Below, one piece after another: positions 49,294 through 59,419 of a stretch of 64,000 bases of DNA. The notes under the pieces are model-generated. The model worked only from the letters and a program-made list of their open reading frames with translations. It was not told where the DNA came from and did not search any database. The stretch's first letter is position 1; every line of letters begins with the position of its first letter. The stretch lies in NCBI GenBank assembly GCA_022845895.1, contig AP025573.1, positions 2,452,501 to 2,516,500 on the forward strand, written 5' to 3'. The DNA comes from Lachnospiraceae bacterium. Its GTDB lineage: Bacteria > Bacillota > Clostridia > Lachnospirales > Lachnospiraceae. Both the position numbers and the translations under genes were made by a program.

Positions 49294-50574
49294 TTATCTC
49301 GCGCTCAGTTTGTTGAAACCAGTTTCGTTTGTCGCACCTGTCAGCACCTGAAGTTCCACTTCCAGGGAACCGTCCTCGCGAAGCGTCTCTTCGCTGGCTC
49401 CGGCAATCTTGGTCACATAGTCAAGTGTTCCGATAACTTTGTCCAACTTAGGCAGGATAATAACCTGGTTCGCGTTTCCGCCAGTTACCACTGCGTCTGC
49501 TGCCGCGTCTGCATCCGCAAGAGACTGGGATCTTCCGTCACGTCCGGCATATTCGTCTGTGATGATAACCGTCTTGACACCCTCTGCCTCGATCTTCTTG
49601 CAGTTCATAATCAAGTCTGTATCCGGGTTGCCGAATCCTTCCTGAGATACGATGACACCGTCAAGGTCTAACATCTTGCAAAGCTTTGCGGTCCAGTCAG
49701 AGGAGCGCTGCTTGTCTGCAAGGTATACGTTTTCATTTGTGATGATCTGGCATACGAAGTTGATTGTCTTGCCGTGCTCTTCAAACATATCATGTACGAC
49801 CGGATTGTTCAGGTGCACATAGGTCGGGTTCTTGTCGCATGCGGATACACAGTTGCCGGATACGATAGCGCCGTCCATGATTTCCGTCGGATTCAGGACA
49901 GTCGGAAGCACTTTCTTCGCGTCTACGCCGTATACATATGTATCATGCAGAAGCCCCTGGCTCTGAAGCATCTGTACGTATGCAACTCTCGGAAGGTCCG
50001 GATACTTCTCCATGCCTTCTTTGATCGTGCATGTCTCATACACTTTCGTCTCGTCCGGCGTAAGGTTCCGTGCAAGTTCCCCGATATATACTGCAACTCT
50101 GAAGCCTGCAAACCTTACTGCCTTCTCGTAGTCGTGCTGTTTGATACCGTCAACCGGTTCACATACCATAACGAGGTTGAGCGTCTTTGAAAATGGCGTA
50201 TAGTCCGCACCAGGGCCTGTCATGTCGATGATGCCTTCCTGGAAGCCTACTATCTTGCCGGCCGTAACGACCGCCATGCCTTTTAACGCATAAGTCTTGC
50301 CGCTTCCTACCGTATCTACCTTAGAGATGACGCCCGGGAAGATTCCTCCTCTTCCTTCTACTTTAACACGTGGCTCGATGACATCCTTGACCGGGGTGAT
50401 TCTCACGCTCTCACCTGGCTTTGCAATGTCGAATGATACGCTCTTAATCTTCTCGTCTTCGAGAGCTACTGCCTTTACAGCCTCTTCTGATACATAAAGG
50501 ATTCCGTCTTCAATCTTGGATTCTGCCGCGAACTGAATATCCTTGATGTATATGTGTCCCATTTCTAATTTCAC
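49294..50574 (-). CDS. grdE: Glycine reductase component B, alpha/beta proprotein
   Basis: 426 aa from GTG 50574 (GGAGG nine bases upstream). It is cleaved at the Cys in GNCVSACDKNPTY to give two subunits, one with a pyruvoyl group that binds glycine. VTGGNANQVIILPKLDKVIGTLDY is conserved near the end. Followed by grdB after 18 bases. Confidence 0.93.
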   Translation of the reverse strand: MKLEMGHIYIKDIQFAAESKIEDGILYVSEEAVKAVALEDEKIKSVSFDIAKPGESVRITPVKDVIEPRVKVEGRGGIFPGVISKVDTVGSGKTYALKGMAVVTAGKIVGFQEGIIDMTGPGADYTPFSKTLNLVMVCEPVDGIKQHDYEKAVRFAGFRVAVYIGELARNLTPDETKVYETCTIKEGMEKYPDLPRVAYVQMLQSQGLLHDTYVYGVDAKKVLPTVLNPTEIMDGAIVSGNCVSACDKNPTYVHLNNPVVHDMFEEHGKTINFVCQIITNENVYLADKQRSSDWTAKLCKMLDLDGVIVSQEGFGNPDTDLIMNCKKIEAEGVKTVIITDEYAGRDGRSQSLADADAAADAVVTGGNANQVIILPKLDKVIGTLDYVTKIAGASEETLREDGSLEVELQVLTGATNETGFNKLSAR

Positions 50575-50678
50575 GTATTGTTCCCTCCTTAAGTTAAATG
50601 TTGTTATTTGTTGAAGCTTTCGCTTGTTACAACCTCTCGCATACCTGGCCGGACTCTTTCTGCCCGGCAGCGCAGACA

Positions 50679-51062
50679 TTACCACACGTCTGCCGATGTT
50701 ATCGCGCTTTCCAGTAGGGTCCAGTCTATCATCTGGAAATCATCATATACCTCGCGCTTATACTTGTCTGACTTGAACATGAACTTGCCGCACGCCTCTA
50801 TGGCATTCTCAATGATTACGACCGACCTCGGGTCTACCTCCCCCTTTCCTGCCGACAGCATGATTGATTTATATGGTGTTTCATTAGGCTTTACACTCCC
50901 CGACAAAGGGTGTGATAAAAGCGTGTGCCCTTCATGTATTCTGTCTCTTACTGTTCTGAGCACTTCCTCATAGGAAATCTCTTTGTATTCCACCTTATGT
51001 GTTCCACCGATTTTCTCCGGCACGAGTGGATTATTCGTTATTATTATGTAATCATTCTGCAT
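50679..51062 (-). CDS. grdX: GrdX family protein
   Basis: 127 aa from ATG 51062, first gene of the operon, 48 bases after the riboswitch terminator. IIITNNPLVPEKIGG and the C-terminal DDFQMIDWTLLESAITSADVW are typical. Function unknown; always with grd genes. Confidence 0.88.
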   Translation of the reverse strand: MQNDYIIITNNPLVPEKIGGTHKVEYKEISYEEVLRTVRDRIHEGHTLLSHPLSGSVKPNETPYKSIMLSAGKGEVDPRSVVIIENAIEACGKFMFKSDKYKREVYDDFQMIDWTLLESAITSADVW

Positions 51063-51109
51063 CCCATCCACCTCTTTACCTGGATATTTATGGTAATCAA
51101 ATTTTGAAT

Positions 51110-51151
51110 AAAAAAAGGACGATATAAACACAGATGTGCAAATCGTCCTTT
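51110..51151 (-). terminator. Riboswitch-controlled terminator
   Basis: AAAGGACGAT and ATCGTCCTTT form a strong stem followed by seven T on the minus strand. It lies between the glycine aptamer and grdX and is therefore the likely expression platform. Confidence 0.85.
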
Positions 51152-51197
51152 CTGTCTTTTGGCGTAATCAAATTACTTCAACACAAGATTCAGAATG

Positions 51198-51300
51198 CGG
51201 TCCTTTTTTCAGTCCTTTTGCCTGAAAGTTTCACCCCACAAGTGTTCACCCTCACCTGTCCGGCTTGCCTCTTCGGCGGCCATATGCATGGCTCTCTCTT
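51198..51300 (-). promoter_or_regulatory. Glycine riboswitch (single aptamer)
   Basis: On the minus strand: AGAGAGCC, GCCGCCGAAGAGGCAAGCC, a variable stem, then GGTGAAACTTTCAGGCAAA and AGGACTGAA. This is the glycine aptamer consensus, present once. Glycine binding probably prevents the downstream terminator and switches on glycine reduction when the substrate is present. Confidence 0.88.
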
Positions 51301-51367
51301 GAAAAAAATCAGCCCGCTGTTTAATTTTATTTATAGACGCAATGAATATATCTTATTGCTTGTTTTA

Positions 51368-51396
51368 ATATTAACTTATTGTTAATAATTTTTCAA
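51368..51396 (-). promoter_or_regulatory. Promoter of the glycine reductase operon
   Basis: TTGAAA (51391-51396), 17 bases, TAATAT (51368-51373), about 70 bases before the aptamer. ATTAAC/GTTAAT repeats overlap it and may bind a regulator. Confidence 0.75.
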
Positions 51397-51474
51397 CCTT
51401 TTCAAATGAGAAAGTTCGATTTGGTAATTTCACACAACAAATCTCATCTAAATTTATGTATATTTACTCTAAAC

Positions 51475-52845
51475 TTATTTTGGCTTCTTATTTAAAAAGT
51501 TCTTATAATAATCGTCATGCACTTTCTTGATCATGCCGCTCAGCGCGAACAGGCCGAGTATATTCGGGATGACCATCATGGAATTGAAGCAGTCGGCCAT
51601 ATTCCATACAAGATCGACCTGAGCAAGAGAACCGAGTATGACGCAGGCCGCCACGAGCAGGGAATACACTTTCACGGCTTTTGCCCCGAACAAATATTTG
51701 ATGTTCGCCTGGCCGAAGAAATACCATCCCACGATCGTAGAAAATGCGAAGAAGAACATACACACCGCGATGAAGATATCCCCTCCTTTGCCGAACAAAG
51801 TGGAAAATGCATACTGGCTCAGTTCTGCTCCTGTCTTGCCTGTCGGGATAGACTTTGTCGTAATGATGACAAGTGCCGTAAGGTTCAGGACGACAAACGT
51901 ATCGATGAACACGCCGATCATTGCCACAAATCCCTGTTCCACCGGATGGTCTACTTTGGCGACAGCGTGTGCGTGCGGCGTAGAACCCATACCGGCCTCA
52001 TTGGAGAAAAGGCCACGGGCCACACCCTTTGTCAGCGCAAGCTTGATCGTTGCCCCGACCGCTCCACCTGCGATAGATGACGGGCTAAACGCGCCGACGA
52101 TAATCGCGTGGAACGCGTAAGGTATGTTCTTATAGTTATAGATAATCACTATCAATGCACCCACGATATACAGCGCAGCCATAATCGGGACTATCGTCTC
52201 TGTTACTTTTGCAATCCTCTTCATGCCGCCCATAAATACAGCCAGCGCCAGCACTGCGAGCACGATACCCATCACTGCCTGAGGAACACCGAATGCCGTG
52301 TGGAATGCCGCAGCGATAGAGTTGGACTGTACCGCATTGCCCATGAAGCCGAGCGCCAGGATTATCAGAACCGCAAATATGCCGGCGAGCACTTTGCCGA
52401 ACGTACCCTTGAACGCCGCCCGGATATAGTATACAGGTCCTCCTGTCACCTCACCGTCTTCGCCTACACATTTGTACTTCTGCGCCATAATGGCTTCTGA
52501 AAATATAGTTGCCATGCCGAGAAATGCCGCGACCCACATCCAGAATATCGCTCCCGGGCCGCCGATTGCAAGTGCCGTGGCAGCCCCTGCTATGTTGCCT
52601 GTACCTACCTGCGCCGCGATTGCCGTAGCCAGAGCCTGGAATGAGGACATGCCGTCTGCCCCCGCCTCCCCCTTCTTGTGGAACAGGCCGCCGAACGTCC
52701 TCTTCAAGCCTTCCTTGAACCCTCTTACCTGGATAAATCCAAGCCTCACGGTAAACCAGATGCCTCCAAGCAAAAGCGCAGCAATCAGGATGTAATCCGC
52801 AAGATAATGCTGAATCGTCAAGACAATGTCATTTAATGTCTCCAT
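51475..52845 (-). CDS. Alanine/glycine:cation symporter
   Basis: 456 aa, about eleven membrane helices, with the AGCS signature VGTGNIAGAATALAIGGPGAIFWMW and RGLFSNEAGMGSTPHAHA. Beside the grd operon it most likely imports glycine. It has its own promoter (52909-52937). Confidence 0.9.
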   Translation of the reverse strand: METLNDIVLTIQHYLADYILIAALLLGGIWFTVRLGFIQVRGFKEGLKRTFGGLFHKKGEAGADGMSSFQALATAIAAQVGTGNIAGAATALAIGGPGAIFWMWVAAFLGMATIFSEAIMAQKYKCVGEDGEVTGGPVYYIRAAFKGTFGKVLAGIFAVLIILALGFMGNAVQSNSIAAAFHTAFGVPQAVMGIVLAVLALAVFMGGMKRIAKVTETIVPIMAALYIVGALIVIIYNYKNIPYAFHAIIVGAFSPSSIAGGAVGATIKLALTKGVARGLFSNEAGMGSTPHAHAVAKVDHPVEQGFVAMIGVFIDTFVVLNLTALVIITTKSIPTGKTGAELSQYAFSTLFGKGGDIFIAVCMFFFAFSTIVGWYFFGQANIKYLFGAKAVKVYSLLVAACVILGSLAQVDLVWNMADCFNSMMVIPNILGLFALSGMIKKVHDDYYKNFLNKKPK

Positions 52846-52908
52846 CTTAAATTCCCTCCTTCTCTCATAGATACGGCCCATAACCAGACCTTACCTATCG
52901 ATATGTAT

Positions 52909-52937
52909 ATGATAAATTATTAACAAAGTAATTGCAA
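52909..52937 (-). promoter_or_regulatory. Symporter promoter
   Basis: TTGCAA (52932-52937), 17 bases, TATCAT (52909-52914) on the minus strand, 63 bases before the start. Confidence 0.75.
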
Positions 52938-53061
52938 TAGGATTCTTCATTAATGATAAATTTTGGTGAATTTTCTTCAATATTCACATTTACACATTGA
53001 ATTTACGTTGACATATATTTGAAGATTTGTATAAAATGCCATAGCCCTGTTACGAATCGGT

Positions 53062-53098
53062 AAAAAGGCAGCTGCCGGAATCTAATCCGGCAGCCGCC
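53062..53098 (-). terminator. Terminator of the purine operon
   Basis: GGCGGCTGCCGG and CCGGCAGCTGCC pair with five T on the minus strand, 15 bases after purB. Confidence 0.85.
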
Positions 53099-53112
53099 TC
53101 ATATTTGGTCTG

Positions 53113-54546
53113 TTAAACATTGATTTCTGCACTCATCCCAAGCACTTCTTTATTTGCTTCAAGCACCGGGGATACCGAATCCTTAAGGAACGCAGCTACC
53201 TGCAGCTCCGCGCGTCCGGTATATTTGGAAGGATCCATCGTCTTCTTAAGCTCTTCTTCGCTCAGATTGAATGCCGGGTCTGCCGCGATAAGTTCCAGCA
53301 GGTTGTTATCCAGTCCTTTTTCTTTGACATTTCTTCCCGCTTCCATAGACAGCTCCCGTATCTTCTCATGCAGTTCCTGCCTGTCGCCGCCTGCCTTGAC
53401 TGCGTCCATCATTATATTTTCAGTGGCCATGAAAGGCAGCTCCGACATAAGCCGTTTCTCAATCACCTTCGGATATACGACGAGGCCGTCCACCACGTTC
53501 AGGCACAAATCCAGGATGCCGTCGACGGCCAGGAAGCCTTCCGGTACGCTGAGACGCTTGTTCGCGGAATCATCCAGTGTCCGTTCGAACCATTGTGCCG
53601 CTGATGTTATGGCAGGATTCAGCGCGTCCGCCATCACATAGCGGGACAGGGACGCGATTCTCTCGCTTCTCATGGGATTTCTCTTGTACGCCATCGCGGA
53701 AGAGCCTATCTGTGTCTTCTCAAACGGTTCTTCCACCTCTTTCAGATGCTGCAGGAGGCGTATATCGTTGGAGAACTTATGAGCGCTGGCGGCTATGCCT
53801 GCAAGCACGTTCACGACTCTTGTATCCACCTTGCGCGAGTAGGTCTGCCCGGATACCGGATAGCATGTTTTGAATCCCATCTTTTCTGCAATCATCGGGT
53901 CTATCCTGTCTATCTTCTCCTGATCACCTTCGAACAGTTCCAGAAAACTTGCCTGTGTTCCGGTCGTCCCCTTGGATCCGAGCAGCTTCAGGCTGTCCTT
54001 CACATACTCCAGATCTTCCAGATCCATCATAAATTCCTGCATCCAGAGCGTGGCCCTCTTTCCCACCGTCGTTGGCTGGGCAGGCTGGAAGTGTGTGAAC
54101 GCAAGCGTCGGAAGCGCCTTGTATTCATCCGCGAATGCGGCAAGCTCCGCTATGACGTTGAGAAGCTTCTGTCTCACAATCTCCAGCGCTTCCGCCATGA
54201 TGATAATGTCGGTATTGTCGCCCACATAGCACGATGTGGCGCCGAGATGGATGATTCCTTTGGCCTTTGGGCACTGCTGCCCGTATGCATATACATGTGA
54301 CATCACATCATGCCGGACGACCTTCTCCCGTTCCCTAGCCACTTCATAGTTGATATCATCTTTATGTTCCTTCAATTCTCCAATCTGTTCATCCGTAATC
54401 GGAAGCCCTAGTTCCTTCTCTGTCTCAGCCAGAGCAATCCACAGCCTTCTCCATGTCCGGAACTTCTTGTCCGGAGAAAAGATATACTGCATCGCTTTGC
54501 TGGCATAACGCTCTGATAACGGGCTTACATATCTGTCTGTACTCAT
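53113..54546 (-). CDS. purB: Adenylosuccinate lyase
   Basis: 477 aa from ATG 54546 (AAAGGATAAAG upstream; a start nine codons earlier is less well placed). Fumarase-superfamily signature GSSAMAYKRNPMRSE, and THFQPAQPTTVGKRATLW with the catalytic His. It acts in two steps of AMP synthesis. Last gene of the leftward purC-purF-purB operon. Confidence 0.95.
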   Translation of the reverse strand: MSTDRYVSPLSERYASKAMQYIFSPDKKFRTWRRLWIALAETEKELGLPITDEQIGELKEHKDDINYEVAREREKVVRHDVMSHVYAYGQQCPKAKGIIHLGATSCYVGDNTDIIIMAEALEIVRQKLLNVIAELAAFADEYKALPTLAFTHFQPAQPTTVGKRATLWMQEFMMDLEDLEYVKDSLKLLGSKGTTGTQASFLELFEGDQEKIDRIDPMIAEKMGFKTCYPVSGQTYSRKVDTRVVNVLAGIAASAHKFSNDIRLLQHLKEVEEPFEKTQIGSSAMAYKRNPMRSERIASLSRYVMADALNPAITSAAQWFERTLDDSANKRLSVPEGFLAVDGILDLCLNVVDGLVVYPKVIEKRLMSELPFMATENIMMDAVKAGGDRQELHEKIRELSMEAGRNVKEKGLDNNLLELIAADPAFNLSEEELKKTMDPSKYTGRAELQVAAFLKDSVSPVLEANKEVLGMSAEINV

Positions 54547-54597
54547 ACTCTTTATCCTTTCATCTTGTTTCATAAATCCACTCCATGTGCTCCCAGT

Positions 54598-56025
54598 CTA
54601 TTCAAAAGCCTGCGAGACGTCCTTCCCCGGCACTTCCAACGGGTAGTTGCCGGTAAAGCATGCATCACAGTATCCGAGATCCCCCACCATATCTTTCAGC
54701 TTGTCTATCTCCATATAGCCAAGGGAGTCCGCTCCTATCATCTTCTGGATTTCCTCCGGCGTATGCGTGTGGGCAATCAGCTGTTCATTGGAAGGTACAT
54801 CCGTTCCGAAATAACATGGATACAGGAAGGGCGGGGAGCTTATTCTGACATGGACTTCTAAAGCGCCAGCTTTTTTCAGCATCTTGATGATATTGGCACA
54901 CGTCGTGCCCCGCACGATGGAATCGTCAACCATCACAATCCGTCTGCCCCGTACTACCTCTTCGATGACATTGAGCTTGATCTTCACGCTTGACTCCCGC
55001 TCACTCTGGCTCGGCTTGATGAACGTACGGCCTACATAGCTGTTCTTATGGAATGCCATGCCGTACGGAATCCCCGACTCTTCTGAATAGCCTTTTGCGG
55101 CTACCAGCCCGGAGTCCGGCACCCCGACAACGAGGTCCGCGTCTACGGGATAAGACTTTGCGAGCGCTTTTCCCGCGATAATCCGCGAGTGGTACACGTT
55201 AACACCATCAAGCGTACTGTCTGTCCTGGCAAAATAGATATATTCAAAGATACATCTGGCCTGTTTTCCTGCATCGATGGCCATGCTCCTGTCTGATTCG
55301 ATGCCGTGCTTTGTAAATGAAACGATCTCGCCCGGCTCCACGTCCCGCACAAAGTCAGCACCGATGGCAGAAAGGGCGCAGCTTTCCGATGCCAGGATAT
55401 ACGTGTTCCCACGCTTTCCGATGCAGAGCGGCTTCAGCCCGAAGGGATCTCTGGCTCCAATCATCTTCCTCGGCGAACTGACAACGAGCGCATATGCACC
55501 CCTGATCTTCTTCATCGCATTCTTTACCGCATCCTCGGCCTTCCCTGTATTCAGACGTTCCCGCGCGATGTGGTACGCAATCACCTCAGAGTCGATGGTC
55601 GTCTGGAAGATGGCACCGGTGTATTCCAGTTCCCTCCGAAGTTCCACCGCATTCGTCAGATTGCCGTTGTGGGCGATGACGAGCGTCCCTTTCACATAGT
55701 TGATGACAAGGGGCATGGCATTTTCCGCCCTGGAGCCCCCTGCTGTAGAGTAGCGCACATGCCCTACCCCGAGATTTCCTTTCAGTTCCCTGAGAGACTC
55801 CTCGTCAAAGACATCATTGACAAGTCCGAGCCCTTTCTTCGAGCGTACTTTTCTTTCCCCATATGTGTCTGTCACTGCTATGCCGCAGCTTTCCTGCCCG
55901 CGGTGCTGTAATGCAAAAAGCCCATAATATACGGTGGAGGCCACATCGCCCCCATCCATATCATAGGCTCCAAATACACCACATTCTTCTCCCATACCTG
56001 TTGTGACCTTTTCAAACTGGTTCAT
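54598..56025 (-). CDS. purF: Amidophosphoribosyltransferase
   Basis: 475 aa, first committed step of purine synthesis. A short propeptide precedes the nucleophile Cys in GMGEECGVFGA. The PRPP loop is IVMVDDSIVRGTTCANI. Late cysteines, including CDACFTGNYP, fit the Fe-S type of Bacillus. It lies 51 bases upstream of purB. Confidence 0.95.
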   Translation of the reverse strand: MNQFEKVTTGMGEECGVFGAYDMDGGDVASTVYYGLFALQHRGQESCGIAVTDTYGERKVRSKKGLGLVNDVFDEESLRELKGNLGVGHVRYSTAGGSRAENAMPLVINYVKGTLVIAHNGNLTNAVELRRELEYTGAIFQTTIDSEVIAYHIARERLNTGKAEDAVKNAMKKIRGAYALVVSSPRKMIGARDPFGLKPLCIGKRGNTYILASESCALSAIGADFVRDVEPGEIVSFTKHGIESDRSMAIDAGKQARCIFEYIYFARTDSTLDGVNVYHSRIIAGKALAKSYPVDADLVVGVPDSGLVAAKGYSEESGIPYGMAFHKNSYVGRTFIKPSQSERESSVKIKLNVIEEVVRGRRIVMVDDSIVRGTTCANIIKMLKKAGALEVHVRISSPPFLYPCYFGTDVPSNEQLIAHTHTPEEIQKMIGADSLGYMEIDKLKDMVGDLGYCDACFTGNYPLEVPGKDVSQAFE

Positions 56026-56043
56026 GAATGTTTAAGCTCCTTA

Positions 56044-56751
56044 CTATTTTATGCCGATTCTTCTGAACACTTCCTGATATGCATCCTCCACATTGCCCAT
56101 ATCCCGGCGGAAACGATCCTTGTCCAGCTTCTCATGTGTCTTAATATCCCAAAGGCGGCACGTATCTGGAGAGATCTCGTCCGCCAGGATAACGTCCCCG
56201 TGGAATCTTCCGAATTCAATCTTAAAGTCGATCAGCTCGATTCCTGCGTCTGCAAAGAACTTTTTGAGCACTTCATTGACTTTGAACGTATACTCTGTAA
56301 TCTTCTCAATCTCTTCCCTTGTAGACGCGCCAATCGCGATTGCCATGTAGTCATTGATCAGCGGATCTCCGAGGTCGTCGTCTTTATAGCTGAATTCGAG
56401 CGTGGGCGCCAGCAGGCTCGTCCCTTCTTCGATTCCAAGTCTCTTGGAGAAGCTCCCTGCCGCTACATTGCGGACGATAACTTCAAGCGGTACGATCTCC
56501 ACTTTCTTCACCGCCGTCTCCCTGTCGCTCAGCTCTTCTACAAAGTGGGTCGGCACTCCTTCTTTTTCAAGCACCTGGAATACGTAGTTCGTCATCCGGT
56601 TGTTGATGACGCCCTTACCTACGATTGTTCCCTTTTTTTCTCCATTAAATGCTGTCGCATCATCTTTATAGTCTACAATTACAATATCTGGATCTTCTGT
56701 CTTAAAGACTTTTTTGGCTTTTCCTTCATATAACTGCTCTAATTTCTGCAT
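56044..56751 (-). CDS. purC: SAICAR synthase
   Basis: 235 aa from ATG 56751 (GGATGGGTGTTAGT upstream). [27 protein letters not shown] and [19 protein letters not shown] identify the family. First gene of the operon. Confidence 0.95.
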   Translation of the reverse strand: MQKLEQLYEGKAKKVFKTEDPDIVIVDYKDDATAFNGEKKGTIVGKGVINNRMTNYVFQVLEKEGVPTHFVEELSDRETAVKKVEIVPLEVIVRNVAAGSFSKRLGIEEGTSLLAPTLEFSYKDDDLGDPLINDYMAIAIGASTREEIEKITEYTFKVNEVLKKFFADAGIELIDFKIEFGRFHGDVILADEISPDTCRLWDIKTHEKLDKDRFRRDMGNVEDAYQEVFRRIGIK

Positions 56752-56850
56752 ACTAACACCCATCCTTTTCTTGTTTTATCATCTGAAACCAAAGGCTTGA
56801 TTAGCGGAGGCTGATATGGCAATCCCGCTAAGACGCCTTATGCACGTATA

Positions 56851-56879
56851 AGTATAATACAAGGCAGACGGAAAAGCAA
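56851..56879 (-). promoter_or_regulatory. purC promoter overlapped by a hairpin
   Basis: TTGCTT (56874-56879), 17 bases, TATACT (56851-56856). The stem AAGGCAGACGG/CCGTCTGCCTT (56861-56896) covers the -35 and spacer, perhaps an operator or the 3' hairpin of the ABC operon. A second inverted repeat, TATACCTTATT/AATAAGGTATA, lies at about 56946-56981. Confidence 0.55.
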
Positions 56880-57004
56880 TAATCCCGTCTGCCTTGAACA
56901 AATTCTTATTCATTATTTATTGCACGAGAATTCATAAGTATTTCTTATACCTTATTCAACATTAGTAGTTCAATAAGGTATAGATTCACTGGCACTTATA
57001 AGTT

Positions 57005-57685
57005 TTAACCAAATTTTCCAAGGAACTCCTGCATTCTCTCGTTTGATGATCCAAAGACCTCCTCAGGGGTCCCCTGCTCTGCAATGTACCCGTCGTCCAT
57101 GAATATGATATGGTCCGACACGTTTTTCGCGAAGTTCATCTCATGGGTAACGATTACCATCGTCATATGTTCGGCCGCCAGGTCCTTGATAACCTTAAGA
57201 ATCTCTCCTGTCAGTTCCGGATCCAGTGCAGACGTAGGTTCATCAAAGAACAGGATATCCGGATTCATAGCCAGCGCCCTTGCAATGGACACCCTCTGCT
57301 GCTGTCCTCCGGACAGCTGGTATGGATAGGACTCCTCTTTGCCCTCCAGCCCCATCTTTCCAAGCAGCTTCCTCGCCTCTGCGACGACTTCTTCTCTTTT
57401 TCTTTTCTGTACCTTCAACGGTGCGTCTATGATGTTTTTCATGACTGAATAGTGTGGAAACAGGTTGAAGTTCTGAAACACGAGTCCGAACGTGCCTTCA
57501 TAGCGTATCTCTCCTGAATCGGGCGACTCCAGGTTCGTGGCGCACCGAAGGAGCGTAGATTTCCCGGAACCAGAGGGCCCGATGATTCCGAGCACCTCTC
57601 CCGTGTCTACGGTGAGCGATATGTCTTTCAGCACTTCCGTATCGCCAAAGCTTTTCTTAATATTTTTCATCTCCAACAGACTCAT
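57005..57685 (-). CDS. Polar amino-acid ABC transporter ATPase
   Basis: 226 aa. Walker [10 protein letters not shown], signature LSGGQQQR, Walker [15 protein letters not shown], switch His in VTHEMNF. Near the C-terminus is [18 protein letters not shown], typical of the GlnQ/ArtP class. 11 bases after the permease. Confidence 0.93.
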   Translation of the reverse strand: MSLLEMKNIKKSFGDTEVLKDISLTVDTGEVLGIIGPSGSGKSTLLRCATNLESPDSGEIRYEGTFGLVFQNFNLFPHYSVMKNIIDAPLKVQKRKREEVVAEARKLLGKMGLEGKEESYPYQLSGGQQQRVSIARALAMNPDILFFDEPTSALDPELTGEILKVIKDLAAEHMTMVIVTHEMNFAKNVSDHIIFMDDGYIAEQGTPEEVFGSSNERMQEFLGKFG

Positions 57686-57696
57686 GCCATATCCTC

Positions 57697-58347
57697 CTAC
57701 CGGTAATAACTCATCTTATTTTCAATCGCTTCCATCACCACCGCCACTATCAGGTTGAACACATAATAGAAGATGCCTGCCGCTACGAAGGCAGTCATGG
57801 AAGTCTGGGCCGCCGCAATCTGCTTGGCGGTCGTGAACATCTCAGGGACCGCCACGACAAAAGCCAGGGACGTATCCTTTACGAGCGTTATCACCTCATT
57901 TGTGACCGACGGAAGGATCCGTTTCATCACCTGTGGCAGTATGATACGGAAAAAGGTCTGGGGCCTCGTATAGCCGAGCACACGAGCCGCCTCATACTGC
58001 CCTGCCGATATAGATTCGATGCCGCCTCTGTAAATCTCTGCAAAATATGCGGCATAGTTAATCGCAAACCCGATCAGAACTGCCGTCAGCCGGTACGAAG
58101 CCGATATGCGCATCCCGAACAGATAATAGGGGCCATAATAGACGACCATCAGCTGAAGCATGAGCGGCGTCCCCCGCATCACTGATATGTACAGCTTTGT
58201 AATCCACTGTACGGGCTTGATCCTGGACATCCTTCCGAACGCTACGATCAGTCCGAGGGGCAGCGAAAATATCAGCGTCGCCACAAATATCTCTATCGAT
58301 ACGACCATACCTCCGGCCAGCTGTTTTACAATCAAAGCCACATTCAT
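57697..58347 (-). CDS. Polar amino-acid ABC transporter permease
   Basis: 216 aa, five helices. The permease EAA-like loop [30 protein letters not shown] marks the HisM/GlnP family. It forms the membrane pore with the adjacent ATPase. Confidence 0.93.
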   Translation of the reverse strand: MNVALIVKQLAGGMVVSIEIFVATLIFSLPLGLIVAFGRMSRIKPVQWITKLYISVMRGTPLMLQLMVVYYGPYYLFGMRISASYRLTAVLIGFAINYAAYFAEIYRGGIESISAGQYEAARVLGYTRPQTFFRIILPQVMKRILPSVTNEVITLVKDTSLAFVVAVPEMFTTAKQIAAAQTSMTAFVAAGIFYYVFNLIVAVVMEAIENKMSYYR

Positions 58348-58397
58348 CTAATCTTCCTCCGTATCACATTCTTCATCCATATCTTCTCTCAGTCCGA

Positions 58398-58427
58398 AAG
58401 AGGCCAGGCCTGTCCGGCCTGGCCTCT
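58398..58427 (-). terminator. Hairpin after the binding-protein gene
   Basis: GAGGCCAGGCC and GGCCTGGCCTC form an 11-bp stem 29 bases after the stop. It may reduce read-through, giving more binding protein than permease. Confidence 0.7.
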
Positions 58428-58455
58428 GTTATGTGCAGTCAATCCCTGGCTGGGC

Positions 58456-59316
58456 TTATTTGCCAAGGCAGATTGCATCTGCGCTGATGCCGCCGTCGGC
58501 CCATTTCTCTACTATCTTGTCCAAAGTGCCGTCTTCTGCCATCGCATCCAATGTCTTCTGAACGGTGTCACGCAGCTCCTCATTTCCTTTTTTGAACCCT
58601 ACGCCGTACTGTTCTGTGGACAGCTTTTCATCCAGCAGCCGGAATCCGCCGCCCCTGCTGTCAATCTGGTAATTGGCTACGCCGACGTCCATAGCAATCG
58701 CCTCACATGCTCCTGATTCCAGATCCATGAACGCGGTGTTGTAATCTGCCACCTGGTTCAATGCCCCGAACGTAGCTGCCAGCTCTGCCTGTCCGCCCTC
58801 TTCTTTGTCGTCGCTCTCAAGCGTATGTAATGCGGAAGAATCGGCCTGCACTTCTACCATCTTGCCTGCCAGGTCTTTGAATTCCTTAATGTCGGAATCC
58901 TCTGGTACAACGATTACCTGGCTGTTATCTACATATGGCTCAGACCACGTATATTTGTCTTCTCTTCCATTCATCGTAAATCCGTTCCAGATGCAGTCGA
59001 TCGTCCCGGAGCTGAGCTCCATATCCTTTGAATCCCAGTCTATGGGCTGCTTTTTCAGTTCCCAATCGTTTCTGTCACACACTTCCTGCGCAAGGTCAAG
59101 ATCAAAGCCTACATATTCTCCGTTGTCATCTTTGTATCCGTACGGCGGGAACGCGGCGTCAAATCCCACCACAAAGGTATCGTCGCCATTGTCTGCCTTC
59201 TCTTCTTTCGCGCTGTCTGTCTTGGCGTCCGACTTCTCTTCTTTATTTCCACATCCTGCAGCCGCCATCCCTGCAACCATCACAAGAACTAATAATACCG
59301 CTAATTTTCTTTTCAT
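58456..59316 (-). CDS. Amino-acid-binding lipoprotein
   Basis: 286 aa with lipobox (MAAAGC) and the type-2 binding-protein pattern FVVGFDAAFPPYGYKDDNGEYVGFDLDLAQEV and TIDCIWNGFTMNGRED. Specificity (cystine, glutamine or other) cannot be told from the sequence. First gene of the ABC operon. Confidence 0.92.
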   Translation of the reverse strand: MKRKLAVLLVLVMVAGMAAAGCGNKEEKSDAKTDSAKEEKADNGDDTFVVGFDAAFPPYGYKDDNGEYVGFDLDLAQEVCDRNDWELKKQPIDWDSKDMELSSGTIDCIWNGFTMNGREDKYTWSEPYVDNSQVIVVPEDSDIKEFKDLAGKMVEVQADSSALHTLESDDKEEGGQAELAATFGALNQVADYNTAFMDLESGACEAIAMDVGVANYQIDSRGGGFRLLDEKLSTEQYGVGFKKGNEELRDTVQKTLDAMAEDGTLDKIVEKWADGGISADAICLGK

Positions 59317-59419
59317 AAATGCTTCCTCCTCATCTGCAATATTACGGGCGTCTCATCCGCTGTACTGTTTTACCAGTTCATCAGTTGATTACTTTACCAC
59401 ACTAAATCGCTCTGTTATA

